Positions 5,705 to 13,293 of a stretch of 14,652 nt of DNA are shown here, one piece after another. The notes under the pieces were generated by a model. It did no database searches. It was not told the DNA's origin and was given only the letters and a program-made list of their open reading frames with translations. The position numbers and the translations under genes are program-made. This stretch comes from an uncultured Faecalibacterium sp. (lineage in GTDB: Bacteria; Bacillota; Clostridia; Oscillospirales; Ruminococcaceae): NCBI GenBank assembly GCA_934511465.1, contig CAKSWG010000040.1, positions 1-14,652 on the forward strand. Reading direction: 5' to 3'. The number at the start of each line of letters is the position of its first letter. The stretch's first letter is position 1.

Positions 5705-8092
5705 TCAGGCCTGCTTTGTGCGGCGCTTGCGCCAGACAAAGTATGCCGTGTACGCCAGCCACACCGCGATGCCGCCCAAAGTCAGCACACGGCTCAGCCG
5801 GATGCCGTCGGGCTGATAGACAAAATCGATGCTGCTGGCACCCGCCGGGCACAGCACCGCCATCAGGCCCTCGTCCACCTCCACAATATCGGCCTCCTGC
5901 CCGTTGACATAGGCGGTAAAGCCATCGTCGTAAGGCACAGAGAAGAACACCAGATTCTCCCTGTCCAATGTGATCTCGGCATGGAAGCCGGAATTGTTCA
6001 TCTGGAACACGCTGGCGGCTGTGGCGCGGCGCTCGCGGCAGTCCTGCACATAGCTTTCGTAATACAGGTCTTCCCGCCTGCCCTCCGGCAGATGGGTGAG
6101 GTACTTGCCGTAGACTGCGGCATCCTCGTCGGTAAGCACCAGCGCACGCATCAGCAGATTGGAGCGGGTGGCCTTGGCTGTTTCTTCGTACTCGGTCTGG
6201 GTGAGGTAGTAATCATAGGCAAAGCCCATGGGCACATAATTCTGGTTTCGGTAGAGCACATAGCCGTCCTGCTGGCCGGCGAAGGTCCAGCCTGCGTCGG
6301 CTTCGTATTCAAAATCCGTCTGTTTTTCCGGCGTGGTGATGAGGTATTCCACACTCAGCAGGCCCCGCAGTGCATAGTTGGAAAGCTCCGGCTCACTGCG
6401 CACATCCCGCTTGACGCCCAGTGCCGGGTAGAAGCTCAGGATGCTGGGCGCGGCGGTGCTGCCGAAGTATTGCAGGCAGCTCTTGTCCAGCCACATGCTA
6501 AGGTTATCGTGGGTCTTGTAGGTGTCGATGCGGTAGCTGCCTTCCGGCAGGTCGTTTTTGAGCTTGAGTGCACTGGTGTACTGGGCCACAAGGTCACTGT
6601 CGGTGTACCACTGGCCGAATTTGCCAATGCCGATGTGCACTGTGCTGAACAGGAATGCAAACGCCAGCACTGCCGCCGTCATGCGCTGGGCAAAACGGCC
6701 ATCGGCCCGCCATTTCTGGCAGATATAGCGGTACAGCAGCAGGCCCAGCAGGCCAAAGCCAAGCACGGCACAGTACTGGCCCGGGTTCTTGAGCACGCCA
6801 AAGCTCCAGCTGCCGGTGTCGCTGTCCTTTACCGGCACCACCGCAAAGGCCACCGTGGCGATCATCAGCCAGCTGATGCCCCGGGCCGGGCTGTCCAGAT
6901 CGGTGTCGTGGTCCTCCAGCGCACCAACGGTCATGGCGGCCAGCACCAGCACCGGCATATAGTACCAGCGGGCATAGTAGCTGGAATTGAGGGCGTAGAA
7001 CGCACTGTTCAGGATGGGCACCAGTGCAAATACCGCGCAGGTACCCACAATGCGCTTTTTGCTGTCGCCGCGCTTTGCCTGCCAGTAGGCTGCCGCACCG
7101 GCCAGACTGCACAGCGGCAGATAGGCCGACATACTGGTCCACTTGATGACGCCTTCCGACCAGATGGAGGTAAGGTAGGGCGAATCCGGCGGCATGATCC
7201 AGCTGACCAGAATGGCAAGGTACTGCTGCACCTTGCTGTAGGTCAAAAAGCCCCAGCCGGAGGAAAGGTCGATGGTGCGCGGGTTTTGCAGCAGTGAGAG
7301 GACGGCGGGCACCAGCAAAATGCTGCCCATGGCCACACCCAGCAGGCTTTCAAACGCAAGCAGGCCAAATTTTCTGCCCGTCAGGTGGAAGTCCTTTGTG
7401 CTGAGCTTGCACACAAAGTAGATGGCCAGAAACACCACCTGACCAAGGAAGAAGAAGTAGTTGTTGACAAGGTTCACCGCCACCCAGAAGGCAAACCAGC
7501 TGCGGCGGTCATTGTAAAGGACCTCGTCCAGCGACCACAGCAGATACGGGAACAGCGCCACCACATCCACAAAGTGGTTGAAGAACACGTTGTACACCGT
7601 AAAGCCGGAGAAAGCATAGAGACATGCACCCAGCACGGCATAATCAATATTTTTGACGTAACGGCGCAGGTAAAGATACGCGCCGCCGCCCGCCACCGCA
7701 AACTTGAGGATGAGCAGCGGCACCATGAGGTACGGCAGCCAGCTCTGCGGGAAGATGAGCGAGAACCAGAAGAACGGCGAACCGTACAGGTAGAACGAAT
7801 ATGCGTTCATTGCGCCGCTGCCAAGGTCGGTGGCCCATGAGAAGGTATTGCGCACCGTGGTGAACGCGCTGTCCGGATAGCCGGCGTCCTTGATGAAACC
7901 GTTCATATAGCGGTAAAAGCTGATCTGCTGGCTGTTGAAATCGCCTGCATAGTGGAAAAAGCCGCCGTCAATGATATAGAACGGCAAAAAGAACAGCGCC
8001 GCCGTAAGGGCGCACAGGCCCACCGTGAGCCAGAACTTATCCTTTTTTTGCCCCAGCAGCTGCGGCTGTCGGGCGGTATCAGACCTCGCCAT
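5705..8092 (-). CDS. YfhO-family multi-pass membrane protein (GT-C-like)
   Basis: A 795-residue integral membrane protein. It has an N-terminal cytoplasmic tail (to about 19), a first helix (FWLTVGLCALTAALFFLPFYII), an outer loop with the conserved-looking YAGDFNSQQISFYRYMNG (Asp 51), then about a dozen more helices. An outer soluble domain follows at about residues 550-760, and a final helix precedes a basic tail (WRKRRTKQA). That is the layout of the YfhO family, related to GT-C glycosyltransferases. In Bacillus and Listeria YfhO homologues take part in teichoic acid glycosylation; whether that applies here is open. I chose the ATG at 8092 because GAGGAAACC precedes it and the protein begins just before the first helix; the 85 codons upstream overlap the divergent promoter region and lack membrane features. 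No glycan genes adjoin it. Confidence 0.88.
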   Translation of the reverse strand: MARSDTARQPQLLGQKKDKFWLTVGLCALTAALFFLPFYIIDGGFFHYAGDFNSQQISFYRYMNGFIKDAGYPDSAFTTVRNTFSWATDLGSGAMNAYSFYLYGSPFFWFSLIFPQSWLPYLMVPLLILKFAVAGGGAYLYLRRYVKNIDYAVLGACLYAFSGFTVYNVFFNHFVDVVALFPYLLWSLDEVLYNDRRSWFAFWVAVNLVNNYFFFLGQVVFLAIYFVCKLSTKDFHLTGRKFGLLAFESLLGVAMGSILLVPAVLSLLQNPRTIDLSSGWGFLTYSKVQQYLAILVSWIMPPDSPYLTSIWSEGVIKWTSMSAYLPLCSLAGAAAYWQAKRGDSKKRIVGTCAVFALVPILNSAFYALNSSYYARWYYMPVLVLAAMTVGALEDHDTDLDSPARGISWLMIATVAFAVVPVKDSDTGSWSFGVLKNPGQYCAVLGFGLLGLLLYRYICQKWRADGRFAQRMTAAVLAFAFLFSTVHIGIGKFGQWYTDSDLVAQYTSALKLKNDLPEGSYRIDTYKTHDNLSMWLDKSCLQYFGSTAAPSILSFYPALGVKRDVRSEPELSNYALRGLLSVEYLITTPEKQTDFEYEADAGWTFAGQQDGYVLYRNQNYVPMGFAYDYYLTQTEYEETAKATRSNLLMRALVLTDEDAAVYGKYLTHLPEGRREDLYYESYVQDCRERRATAASVFQMNNSGFHAEITLDRENLVFFSVPYDDGFTAYVNGQEADIVEVDEGLMAVLCPAGASSIDFVYQPDGIRLSRVLTLGGIAVWLAYTAYFVWRKRRTKQA

Positions 8093-8138
8093 GGTTTCCT
8101 CTTTTCTCTGCCGATGGGCAGAAGGTTCGTTTTCTTTT

Positions 8139-8144
8139 AGTATA
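8139..8144 (-). promoter_or_regulatory. Possible -10 box for yfhO
   Basis: TATACT on the - strand lies about 47 bases before the yfhO start. The sequence 17 bases upstream is only T-rich, not a clear -35, so this is weak. It sits in the 130-base divergent region shared with the yfbR-like gene. Confidence 0.35.
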
Positions 8145-8171
8145 GCACGGAAGCAGGACAGAAAAAAGGGC

Positions 8172-8200
8172 TTGACAATGTTCCTTTGGGCGGGTATGTT
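8172..8200 (+). promoter_or_regulatory. Promoter of the yfbR-like gene
   Basis: A perfect -35 TTGACA (8172-8177), 17-base spacer and TATGTT (8195-8200). The expected start near 8207 leaves a leader of only about 16 bases, almost all of it the ribosome binding site AAGGAGG, so there is little room for regulation after initiation. Confidence 0.8.
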
Positions 8201-8222
8201 GGAGAAAAAGGAGGAACCTGCC

Positions 8223-8816
8223 ATGCTGTATCCGTTCAGCGCCCTGCTGGCGCGCATGAAATACATCACCCGCTGGAGCCTGATGCACTCCACCCGGGCC
8301 GAATCCCTCAGTGAGCACACCTGTGACACGGCCCTGCTGGCCCACATGCTGTGCCTGATCGCGCGGCGTTACACCGGCACGCCCTGCCGCCCCAAAACGG
8401 TGGCGGTGGCTGCGCTGTACCACGATGCGCCGGAGATCATTACCGGCGACATGCCCACACCGGTCAAGTACAGCAGCCCCACCCTGCGGGACGCTTATAA
8501 GGCCTTGGAAGCCGAAAGCGTGCGCACCATGGCCGGGATGCTGCCGGACGAGCTGCGGGAAGAAGTGTTCCCCTTTGTCTCCGGCGAGCTGCTGACCGCC
8601 GAGGAAAAACGCCTGCTGAAAGCCGCCGACCGGCTGAGTGCCCTGATCAAATGCATAGAGGAGCAGCGCAGCGGCAACCATGAGTTTGACGCGGCGCTGG
8701 CCCAGCAGAAAGCAGCCTTGCAGGCCATGCACTGCCCGGAAGCAGACTGGTTCATGGAGCACTGCCTGCCCTGCTACACCCAGAATCTGGATGAGCTGAC
8801 AAAAGCGAAGCATTAA
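8223..8816 (+). CDS. yfbR: YfbR-like HD-domain 5'-deoxynucleotidase
   Basis: A 197-residue cytoplasmic HD phosphohydrolase that, by homology to E. coli YfbR (199 residues), removes the 5' phosphate from deoxynucleoside monophosphates in nucleotide salvage and pool control. The match runs end to end: RLK/RMK-x-I-x-RW near 11-18, LSEH with metal ligand His 32, YHDAPEIITGDMPTPVKY with the HD pair H67-D68 and Glu 71, KAADRLSALIKCIEE with the last metal Asp 136, GNHEF near 151, and DWFMEHCLP near the C-terminus. Arg 17 and Trp 18 occupy the positions of the sugar-selecting residues of YfbR. The ATG at 8223 has a strong AAGGAGGAACCTGCC in front and gives the family length; upstream codons in the frame lie before the promoter. 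It is a single-gene unit, convergent with dus, and I see no terminator in the 66 bases between them. Confidence 0.93.
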   Translation: MLYPFSALLARMKYITRWSLMHSTRAESLSEHTCDTALLAHMLCLIARRYTGTPCRPKTVAVAALYHDAPEIITGDMPTPVKYSSPTLRDAYKALEAESVRTMAGMLPDELREEVFPFVSGELLTAEEKRLLKAADRLSALIKCIEEQRSGNHEFDAALAQQKAALQAMHCPEADWFMEHCLPCYTQNLDELTKAKH

Positions 8817-8882
8817 AGTTTCACAGCAATGCATTTTTATACAGGTCTGCTGCACATGGTCAGCGTCCTCGCCCGTTTTCCG

Positions 8883-9902
8883 TTACGGGAACGGCACCTC
8901 GCGCACATCGTCCGGGTCCAGCCCGGCTTTGCGCTGCTCTTCAAACACCGCCGCAATGAGCTCGTCCAGATCTTCCAGATGGGTCAGGGTGCAGCAGTAG
9001 CGGCGCAGGTTGGCCGCGCCTTTCAGGCCCTTCATATAGTGCATGGTCTGAGAGCGGGCCTGCGGCATGGCCACAAACTCGCCCTTCTGCTCCACCATCT
9101 CTTCCACCTGACGGCGCAGCGCATTCATGCGGGCCTGCAAGTTGGGCGTCTTGGGTGCGGGCAGGCCCTCGATGGCGGCATTCACCCGCTCAAAAAGCCA
9201 CGGGTCGCCCAGTGCGCCCCGGGCGATCATCACGCCGTCGCAGCCGGTATCCTGCATCATCTTCACCGCATCCTCTGCCGAATGGATGTCGCCGTTGCCC
9301 AGCACAGGCACTTTGACGGCGTCCTTGACGCGGGCGATGATCTCCGGGTCGATGCCGGGGGTATACATCTGCTCCCGGGTACGGGCGTGCACCGCAATGA
9401 GGGCCGCACCGGCCTGCTCACAGGCCTTGGCACACTCCACGGCGGTGATGTGGTCCGCATCCCAGCCTTTGCGCATTTTGACGGTGACAGGCCGTTTTGT
9501 GTGGGCCACGACCTGCTCCACAATGCGGCCGCAGCGGTCCGGGTCCAGCATCAGCTTGCTGCCCGCCCCGCCGGAGACGATCTTGGGGGCCGGGCAGCCC
9601 ATGTTGATATCCACAAAGTCGAATTCGTACTGCTCCATGGCAGCGGTGGCTTCGCCCATGATCTCGGGCACCTCGCCAAAGATCTGCACGCCGTAGGGCG
9701 CGCCGTTGGGCGCGGCCTTGAGCAGGCTGACCGTTTTGTGGTCGCCGTACACCAGCGCCCGGCTGGACACCATTTCGCTCACCGTGAAGCCCGCACCGTG
9801 CTGGGCCATCAGGCGGCGGCAGGGTGCATCCGTAAAGCCCGCCATGGGGCCGAACACCGCCCGGTGGGGCAGGGTGATATTGCCGATCTTCAAAGGTTCC
9901 AT
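8883..9902 (-). CDS. dus: tRNA-dihydrouridine synthase, DusB-like
   Basis: A 339-residue FMN enzyme that reduces specific uridines in the tRNA D-loop (and, in some members, 23S rRNA) using NAD(P)H. Visible: N-terminal LPHRAVFGPMAGFTDAPCRRL (barrel strand 1, FMN binding), GVQIFGEVPE near 71, DINMGCPAPKIVSGGAGS with catalytic Cys 103, VKMRKGW near 141, HARTREQMYTPG near 172, GNGDIHSAEDA near 202 and GVMIARGALGDPWLF near 223, then a helical C-terminal domain. This is the complete Dus motif set, and the GxGSKLM stretch after Cys 103 suggests the DusB branch typical of Firmicutes. The ATG at 9902 has GAGGAAACCT in front; the open frame continuing to about 10094 runs backwards through a terminator and a repeat and is not coding. 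A terminator-like hairpin ends only 25 bases before the start. Confidence 0.93.
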   Translation of the reverse strand: MEPLKIGNITLPHRAVFGPMAGFTDAPCRRLMAQHGAGFTVSEMVSSRALVYGDHKTVSLLKAAPNGAPYGVQIFGEVPEIMGEATAAMEQYEFDFVDINMGCPAPKIVSGGAGSKLMLDPDRCGRIVEQVVAHTKRPVTVKMRKGWDADHITAVECAKACEQAGAALIAVHARTREQMYTPGIDPEIIARVKDAVKVPVLGNGDIHSAEDAVKMMQDTGCDGVMIARGALGDPWLFERVNAAIEGLPAPKTPNLQARMNALRRQVEEMVEQKGEFVAMPQARSQTMHYMKGLKGAANLRRYCCTLTHLEDLDELIAAVFEEQRKAGLDPDDVREVPFP

Positions 9903-9927
9903 AGGTTTCCTCAAATCTAGTTGATTT

Positions 9928-9959
9928 AAAAAGGCTCCTCCATCGGGAGGAGCCTTTTT
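9928..9959. terminator. Strong bidirectional terminator hairpin between argS and dus
   Basis: AAAAAGGCTCCTCC (9928-9941) pairs perfectly with 9946-9959 around ATCG. A T-tract closes both strands. On the - strand it should end the ddl-murI-DUF1934-argS transcript. The T-tract ends only about 25 bases before the dus ATG, too close for a separate promoter in between, so it may also act as a partial terminator or attenuator for dus. Confidence 0.9.
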
Positions 9960-9974
9960 GTTATTTCGGGCAGC

Positions 9975-10115
9975 GGCTTCGCCCTCTCCGTCATTGCTTA
10001 CGCAATGCCACCTCCCCAAAGTGGAAGGCTTTGGCAGTCCATAAAAAGTTTCTGGTTTCGCCAGAGGCTCTCCCTTTGGGAGAGCTGTCTGCAAAGCAGA
10101 CTGAGAGGGCGAGCC
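9975..10115. mobile_element. 141-base MITE-like element with inverted ends, made of two hairpin modules
   Basis: The left end (9975-9992, GGCTTCGCCCTCTCCGTC) matches the complement of the right end (10099-10115) with one indel and one mismatch. Inside, the right half carries GCTCTCCC/GGGAGAGC (10067-10085), GTCTGC/GCAGAC (10087-10101) and tail TGAGAGGGC. The left half is the same module reversed: CATTGC/GCAATG (9992-10007) and a CT-rich hairpin near 10010-10028. A TCTGG/CCAGA hairpin is between. It encodes no protein and I see no target-site duplication, so mobility is inferred from form only. It begins 12 bases after the argS stop on the mRNA strand. Confidence 0.6.
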
Positions 10116-10124
10116 CGTTCGCCT

Positions 10125-11939
10125 TTACATCTTCTCGGGCACGTTGATCTTGAACATGGTCAGCACGTTGAAGATGGCATTCTTCACGCCGATGCACAGG
10201 GCCAGACGTGCCTGCTGCACAGCGGGGTCTGCGCCCTGAATGCGGCAGCTGCCGTAGAAGCGGTGGAAGGCGCTGGCCAGATCAATGACAAAGCGGTTGA
10301 TGCGGCTGGGGTCGTACTTTTCGGCCGCCATGACGATCTCCTGCGGGAAGGCTGCCAGCATCCGGATCAGATCCATCTCGGAAGGCTCGGTGAGCAGGGT
10401 GGCGTCCACCTTCTCGGCACCGGCAAACTGCACGCCCTCGCTCTCCATCTTTTTCAGGATGGAGCAGATGCGGGCATGGGCATACTGCACATAGTACACC
10501 GGGTTGTCGTTGTCGGTCTTGACGGCCTGATCCAGGTCGAAGTCGATGCCGCTGCCGGCGTCGTGCATATTGAACAGGAAGCGTGCGCTGTCGATGGGCA
10601 CTTCTTCCAGCAGGTCGGTGAGGGTGATGGCATTGCCGGTGCGCTTGGACATACGCACGGGCTGGCCGTCCCGCATCAGGTTGACCATCTGCATCAGCAC
10701 CACGTCCAGATCCTCGCCATGCAGGCCGATGGCGTCCATGGCACCCTTCATGCGGGCCACATGGCCGTGATGGTCTGCGCCCCAGACATCGATGGCCTTG
10801 GCAAAGCCGCGGGTGGCCAGCTTGTTGTAGTGGTAGGCGATATCGGCGGCAAAGTAGGTGGGGATGCCGTTGGCACGGACCAGCACTTCGTCCTTGGCTT
10901 CCTCCTCGGTTCCGTCCTCGGTCTTTTTCTTATTCACCGTGCCGTACTTGGCGGCGTACTGGGCGCTGCGGTACATGATGGCACCGTCCTCTGCCTTATA
11001 GCATGCACCCAGCTCCAGCAGCTTATCCACCACGGCCATGACCGCGCCGGACTCGTGCAGAGTGCTCTCGTGGAACCACACATCGTAGTCGATGCGGTAC
11101 TTGCCCAGATCACGCTTCAGGGCGGCAATGTTCTTGGGCAGAGCATAGGCCACCAGTGCGTCCTTCAGCTGGGCAAAGGCTTCGCTCTCGAACAGAGCCT
11201 CCTCGCTCAGCCCGGAGCAGGCGGCAACGTACTTGTCGCCGTTGATGTCGGCAAACTCACCGGCCAGCACCTTGATGTCGCCGCCCTGATAGCACTCGGC
11301 GGGCAGAGGGAAGGTCTCCTCGCCGCAATACTTCTGCAGGTAGCGCACTGCAAGGCTCTTGCCGAACTTCTGGATCTGGTTGCCGGCATCGTTGATATAG
11401 AACTCGCGGGTCACATCGTAGCCGGACCAGTCCAGCACAGCGGCCAGACAGTCGCCCAGCGCACCGCCGCGGGCGTTGCCCATGTGCATGGGGCCGGTGG
11501 GGTTGGCAGAGACGAATTCCACGTTGTACTTGGCACCCTTGCCGTGGTCGGTGCGGCCATATTCCTTGTTGGCGCAGGCCCCCAGCACCACGCCGGCCCA
11601 GAAGTTCTGGGACAGGAACAGGTTGATGAAGCCGGGGCCGGCCACTTCCGCCTTGGCAAACACGCTGTTCTCAAGGGAGGGCAGGTGGGCCAGCAGGGCG
11701 TCCGCGATCATCTTGGGGGCCTTGTGCCAAGTGCGTGCACCGGCCATGGCGATATTGGAGGCAATGTCGCCGTTCTTGGTATCGGCGGGGATCTCCACGA
11801 TGAAGGCGGGCAGCTCCGCTTCCGGCAGGGCGCCGTCCGCCATGGCAGCCTTTGCGGCGGCGGTCAGCAGAGCGCGTGCCTCGTCCAGCGCAGCCTGCCG
11901 GGGGTTATAGTTCTGGTAGGTCTTTTCAAATTCAGTCAT
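10125..11939 (-). CDS. argS: Arginine--tRNA ligase
   Basis: A 604-residue class I aminoacyl-tRNA synthetase that charges tRNA-Arg. Seen: N-terminal tRNA D-loop-binding domain (about 1-125, with GDIASNIAM and GPGFINLFLS), the catalytic fold opening with SANPTGPMHMGNARGG (HIGH motif as HMGN, 152-155), REFYINDAGNQI near 178, VWGADHHGHV at 385-394, KMSKS loop as RMSKR at 429-433, and the helical anticodon-binding DALR domain (about 470-604, with VQYAHARICSI). At 604 residues it is longer than the usual 550-580, in part from a charged insert near 333-350 (NKKKTEDGTEEEAKDE) before VLVRANG. The ATG has AAAGGAACC upstream. It follows the DUF1934 gene by 34 bases. The pairing with that gene is known in Bacillus (ywiB-argS). 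Confidence 0.97.
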   Translation of the reverse strand: MTEFEKTYQNYNPRQAALDEARALLTAAAKAAMADGALPEAELPAFIVEIPADTKNGDIASNIAMAGARTWHKAPKMIADALLAHLPSLENSVFAKAEVAGPGFINLFLSQNFWAGVVLGACANKEYGRTDHGKGAKYNVEFVSANPTGPMHMGNARGGALGDCLAAVLDWSGYDVTREFYINDAGNQIQKFGKSLAVRYLQKYCGEETFPLPAECYQGGDIKVLAGEFADINGDKYVAACSGLSEEALFESEAFAQLKDALVAYALPKNIAALKRDLGKYRIDYDVWFHESTLHESGAVMAVVDKLLELGACYKAEDGAIMYRSAQYAAKYGTVNKKKTEDGTEEEAKDEVLVRANGIPTYFAADIAYHYNKLATRGFAKAIDVWGADHHGHVARMKGAMDAIGLHGEDLDVVLMQMVNLMRDGQPVRMSKRTGNAITLTDLLEEVPIDSARFLFNMHDAGSGIDFDLDQAVKTDNDNPVYYVQYAHARICSILKKMESEGVQFAGAEKVDATLLTEPSEMDLIRMLAAFPQEIVMAAEKYDPSRINRFVIDLASAFHRFYGSCRIQGADPAVQQARLALCIGVKNAIFNVLTMFKINVPEKM

Positions 11940-11973
11940 TGGTCTGGTTCCTTTCGCAGTCTGGGAAAATATC

Positions 11974-12450
11974 TCAATTCACGTGGGTCACGGTCACTTC
12001 AAGGCGGTTGCGGCTCACCAGCTCCGCGCTGTTTGCGTCCAGCAGATAGCCGAACTTTGCGGTTCCGCCCTTTTCGGTCAAGCCGCACACGATCTCGTCG
12101 GCGGTCACGCCCAGAGTCATGGAGCCGTAGCCGGTCTCGTAATGGCAAAGGTTGCGCCTGCCCTTTTCAATGATCAGCTGGGTACCGGCCCCGCTGCCCT
12201 TGCCAAAGCGCAGCATGGCCACGCGGCTGCCGTCGGCGGCGATCTTTAAGGTAGTGGTACAGCCCTCGTAACCGGTGGTCTCGGTCTCTTTATAGGTAAT
12301 GTAGTAGCTGCCGCCCTTTTGTGCAAACTGGCCGCGGGTCATCAGCTCCACAAACTCTTCTTTTTCTTCCTCCTCCGCAGGCTCTTCCACATGCTGTTCG
12401 ATGCGGCTTTTGATGCGGATGATATAGTCTTCCTTCAGTGGTTTGCTCAC
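11974..12450 (-). CDS. DUF1934 (YwiB-like) beta-barrel protein
   Basis: A 158-residue protein of the DUF1934 family, a small calycin-like beta-barrel of unknown function. It has an N-terminal segment with a run of glutamates (EEPAEEEEKEEF, about 22-33), then alternating strands: VELMTRGQFAQKGGSYYITY, TTLKIAADGSRVAMLRFG, TQLIIEKGRRNLCHYETGYG, MTLGVTADEIVC and AKFGYLLDANSAELVSRNRL. The order 'GxxxxxxxxYYITYxE' followed by strand repeats and a final 'LEVTV' is what I recognise. The start is GTG, with AAGGG nine bases upstream inside the murI end. It lies between murI and argS, as ywiB lies beside argS in Bacillus, but its role in the pathway is unknown. No signal peptide or membrane segment. Confidence 0.85.
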   Translation of the reverse strand: MSKPLKEDYIIRIKSRIEQHVEEPAEEEEKEEFVELMTRGQFAQKGGSYYITYKETETTGYEGCTTTLKIAADGSRVAMLRFGKGSGAGTQLIIEKGRRNLCHYETGYGSMTLGVTADEIVCGLTEKGGTAKFGYLLDANSAELVSRNRLEVTVTHVN

Positions 12451-12465
12451 GTTGCGTATCCCTTA

Positions 12466-13293
12466 TCAATATTTATCAATGGCGATCTGGTCCACAGGGC
12501 CGCCCTTGTACTCGCCCAAAAACAGATCCGCCGTCTGCACAAAGCTGTCCGGCACATCGCTCACGTAGAAATGTGCCTGACCCTCCTGCTCCTGCACTGC
12601 TTTCAGTCCGCGCTCCGAGAGCATCCGTTCCAGATGATGGGCCGCAGTCTTAGCCGGGTCCACCAGCGTGACGCTCTGGCCCATGAACTCGCCGATCATG
12701 GTCTTGAGCAGCGGATAGTGGGTGCAGCCCAGAATCAGGGTATCCACTCCGGCGTTGCGCACCTCGGTCAGGTACTGGGCAATGACAAGCTTCGTCACCT
12801 GCTGGCGGGTCTCCTCGCTGTGGTCCACATAGCCGGCTTCCACCAGCGGCACGAACAGCGGGCAGGCACGGGCCGTGATCTCCACGCCCGGCACCAGCTG
12901 GCGCAGCAGCTTTTCGTAGCTGCGGGAGCGGATGGTCGCTGCCGTGCCAATGACGCCGATGCGGCGGTTGCGGGTAGCAAAGGCTGCTTCCCGGGCGGCG
13001 GCATCCACCACGCCAAGGTACGGCACCGGCAGCCGTGCAGCTTCCTCTGCCGGATAGGTGCTGGACACAGTGCCGCAGGCAGCCATGATGCATTTTACAT
13101 TTTTAGAAAGCAGAAATGCAATGTCCTGCCGTGCATACTGTAAAATGGTCTCCGGGCTGCGGCTGCCGTAGGGCACGCGGCCGGTATCGCCAAAATAGAT
13201 GATCTCCTCATGGGGCAGACGCTTGCGCAGCTCCCGCACGCCGGTCAGCCCGCCAAGGCCGCTGTCGAATACGCCGATGGGGCGGTTATCCAT
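12466..13293 (-). CDS. murI: Glutamate racemase
   Basis: A 275-residue cytoplasmic enzyme that converts L-glutamate to D-glutamate for peptidoglycan. It is cofactor-independent and uses two cysteines. Seen: IGVFDSGLGGLTGVREL at the N-terminus (Asp 10, Ser 11), YFGDTGRVPYGSRSPE (33-48), first catalytic Cys 73 in MAACGTVSS, GVVDAAAREA near 94, GVIGTAATIRS near 113, and the second catalytic Cys 190 in LILGCTHYPLL. The first Cys motif reads CGT where most racemases have CNT; both cysteines and both following threonines remain, so activity is expected. The ATG start lies inside the last 8 bases of ddl, so translation is coupled to it. With ddl it supplies two D-amino-acid parts of the cell-wall precursor. 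Confidence 0.95.
   Translation of the reverse strand: MDNRPIGVFDSGLGGLTGVRELRKRLPHEEIIYFGDTGRVPYGSRSPETILQYARQDIAFLLSKNVKCIMAACGTVSSTYPAEEAARLPVPYLGVVDAAAREAAFATRNRRIGVIGTAATIRSRSYEKLLRQLVPGVEITARACPLFVPLVEAGYVDHSEETRQQVTKLVIAQYLTEVRNAGVDTLILGCTHYPLLKTMIGEFMGQSVTLVDPAKTAAHHLERMLSERGLKAVQEQEGQAHFYVSDVPDSFVQTADLFLGEYKGGPVDQIAIDKY

Noticed and set aside
5981..7297. 438-codon open frame on the + strand opposite yfhO
   Set aside because: Antisense to a membrane protein with clear helices; composition is that of a reverse reading and no start signal is seen.
8829..9920. 363-codon open frame on the + strand opposite dus
   Set aside because: Antisense shadow; the - strand shows all Dus motifs including the catalytic Cys.
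9903..10094. N-terminal extension of dus by 64 codons
   Set aside because: The extension crosses the terminator hairpin and the repeat element, while the ATG at 9902 has a binding site and begins at the conserved Dus N-terminus.
10005..12173. 722-codon open frame on the + strand opposite argS and the DUF1934 gene
   Set aside because: It lies antisense to two secure genes, has no binding site and gives a His/Gly/Val-rich product typical of reading GC-rich codons backwards.
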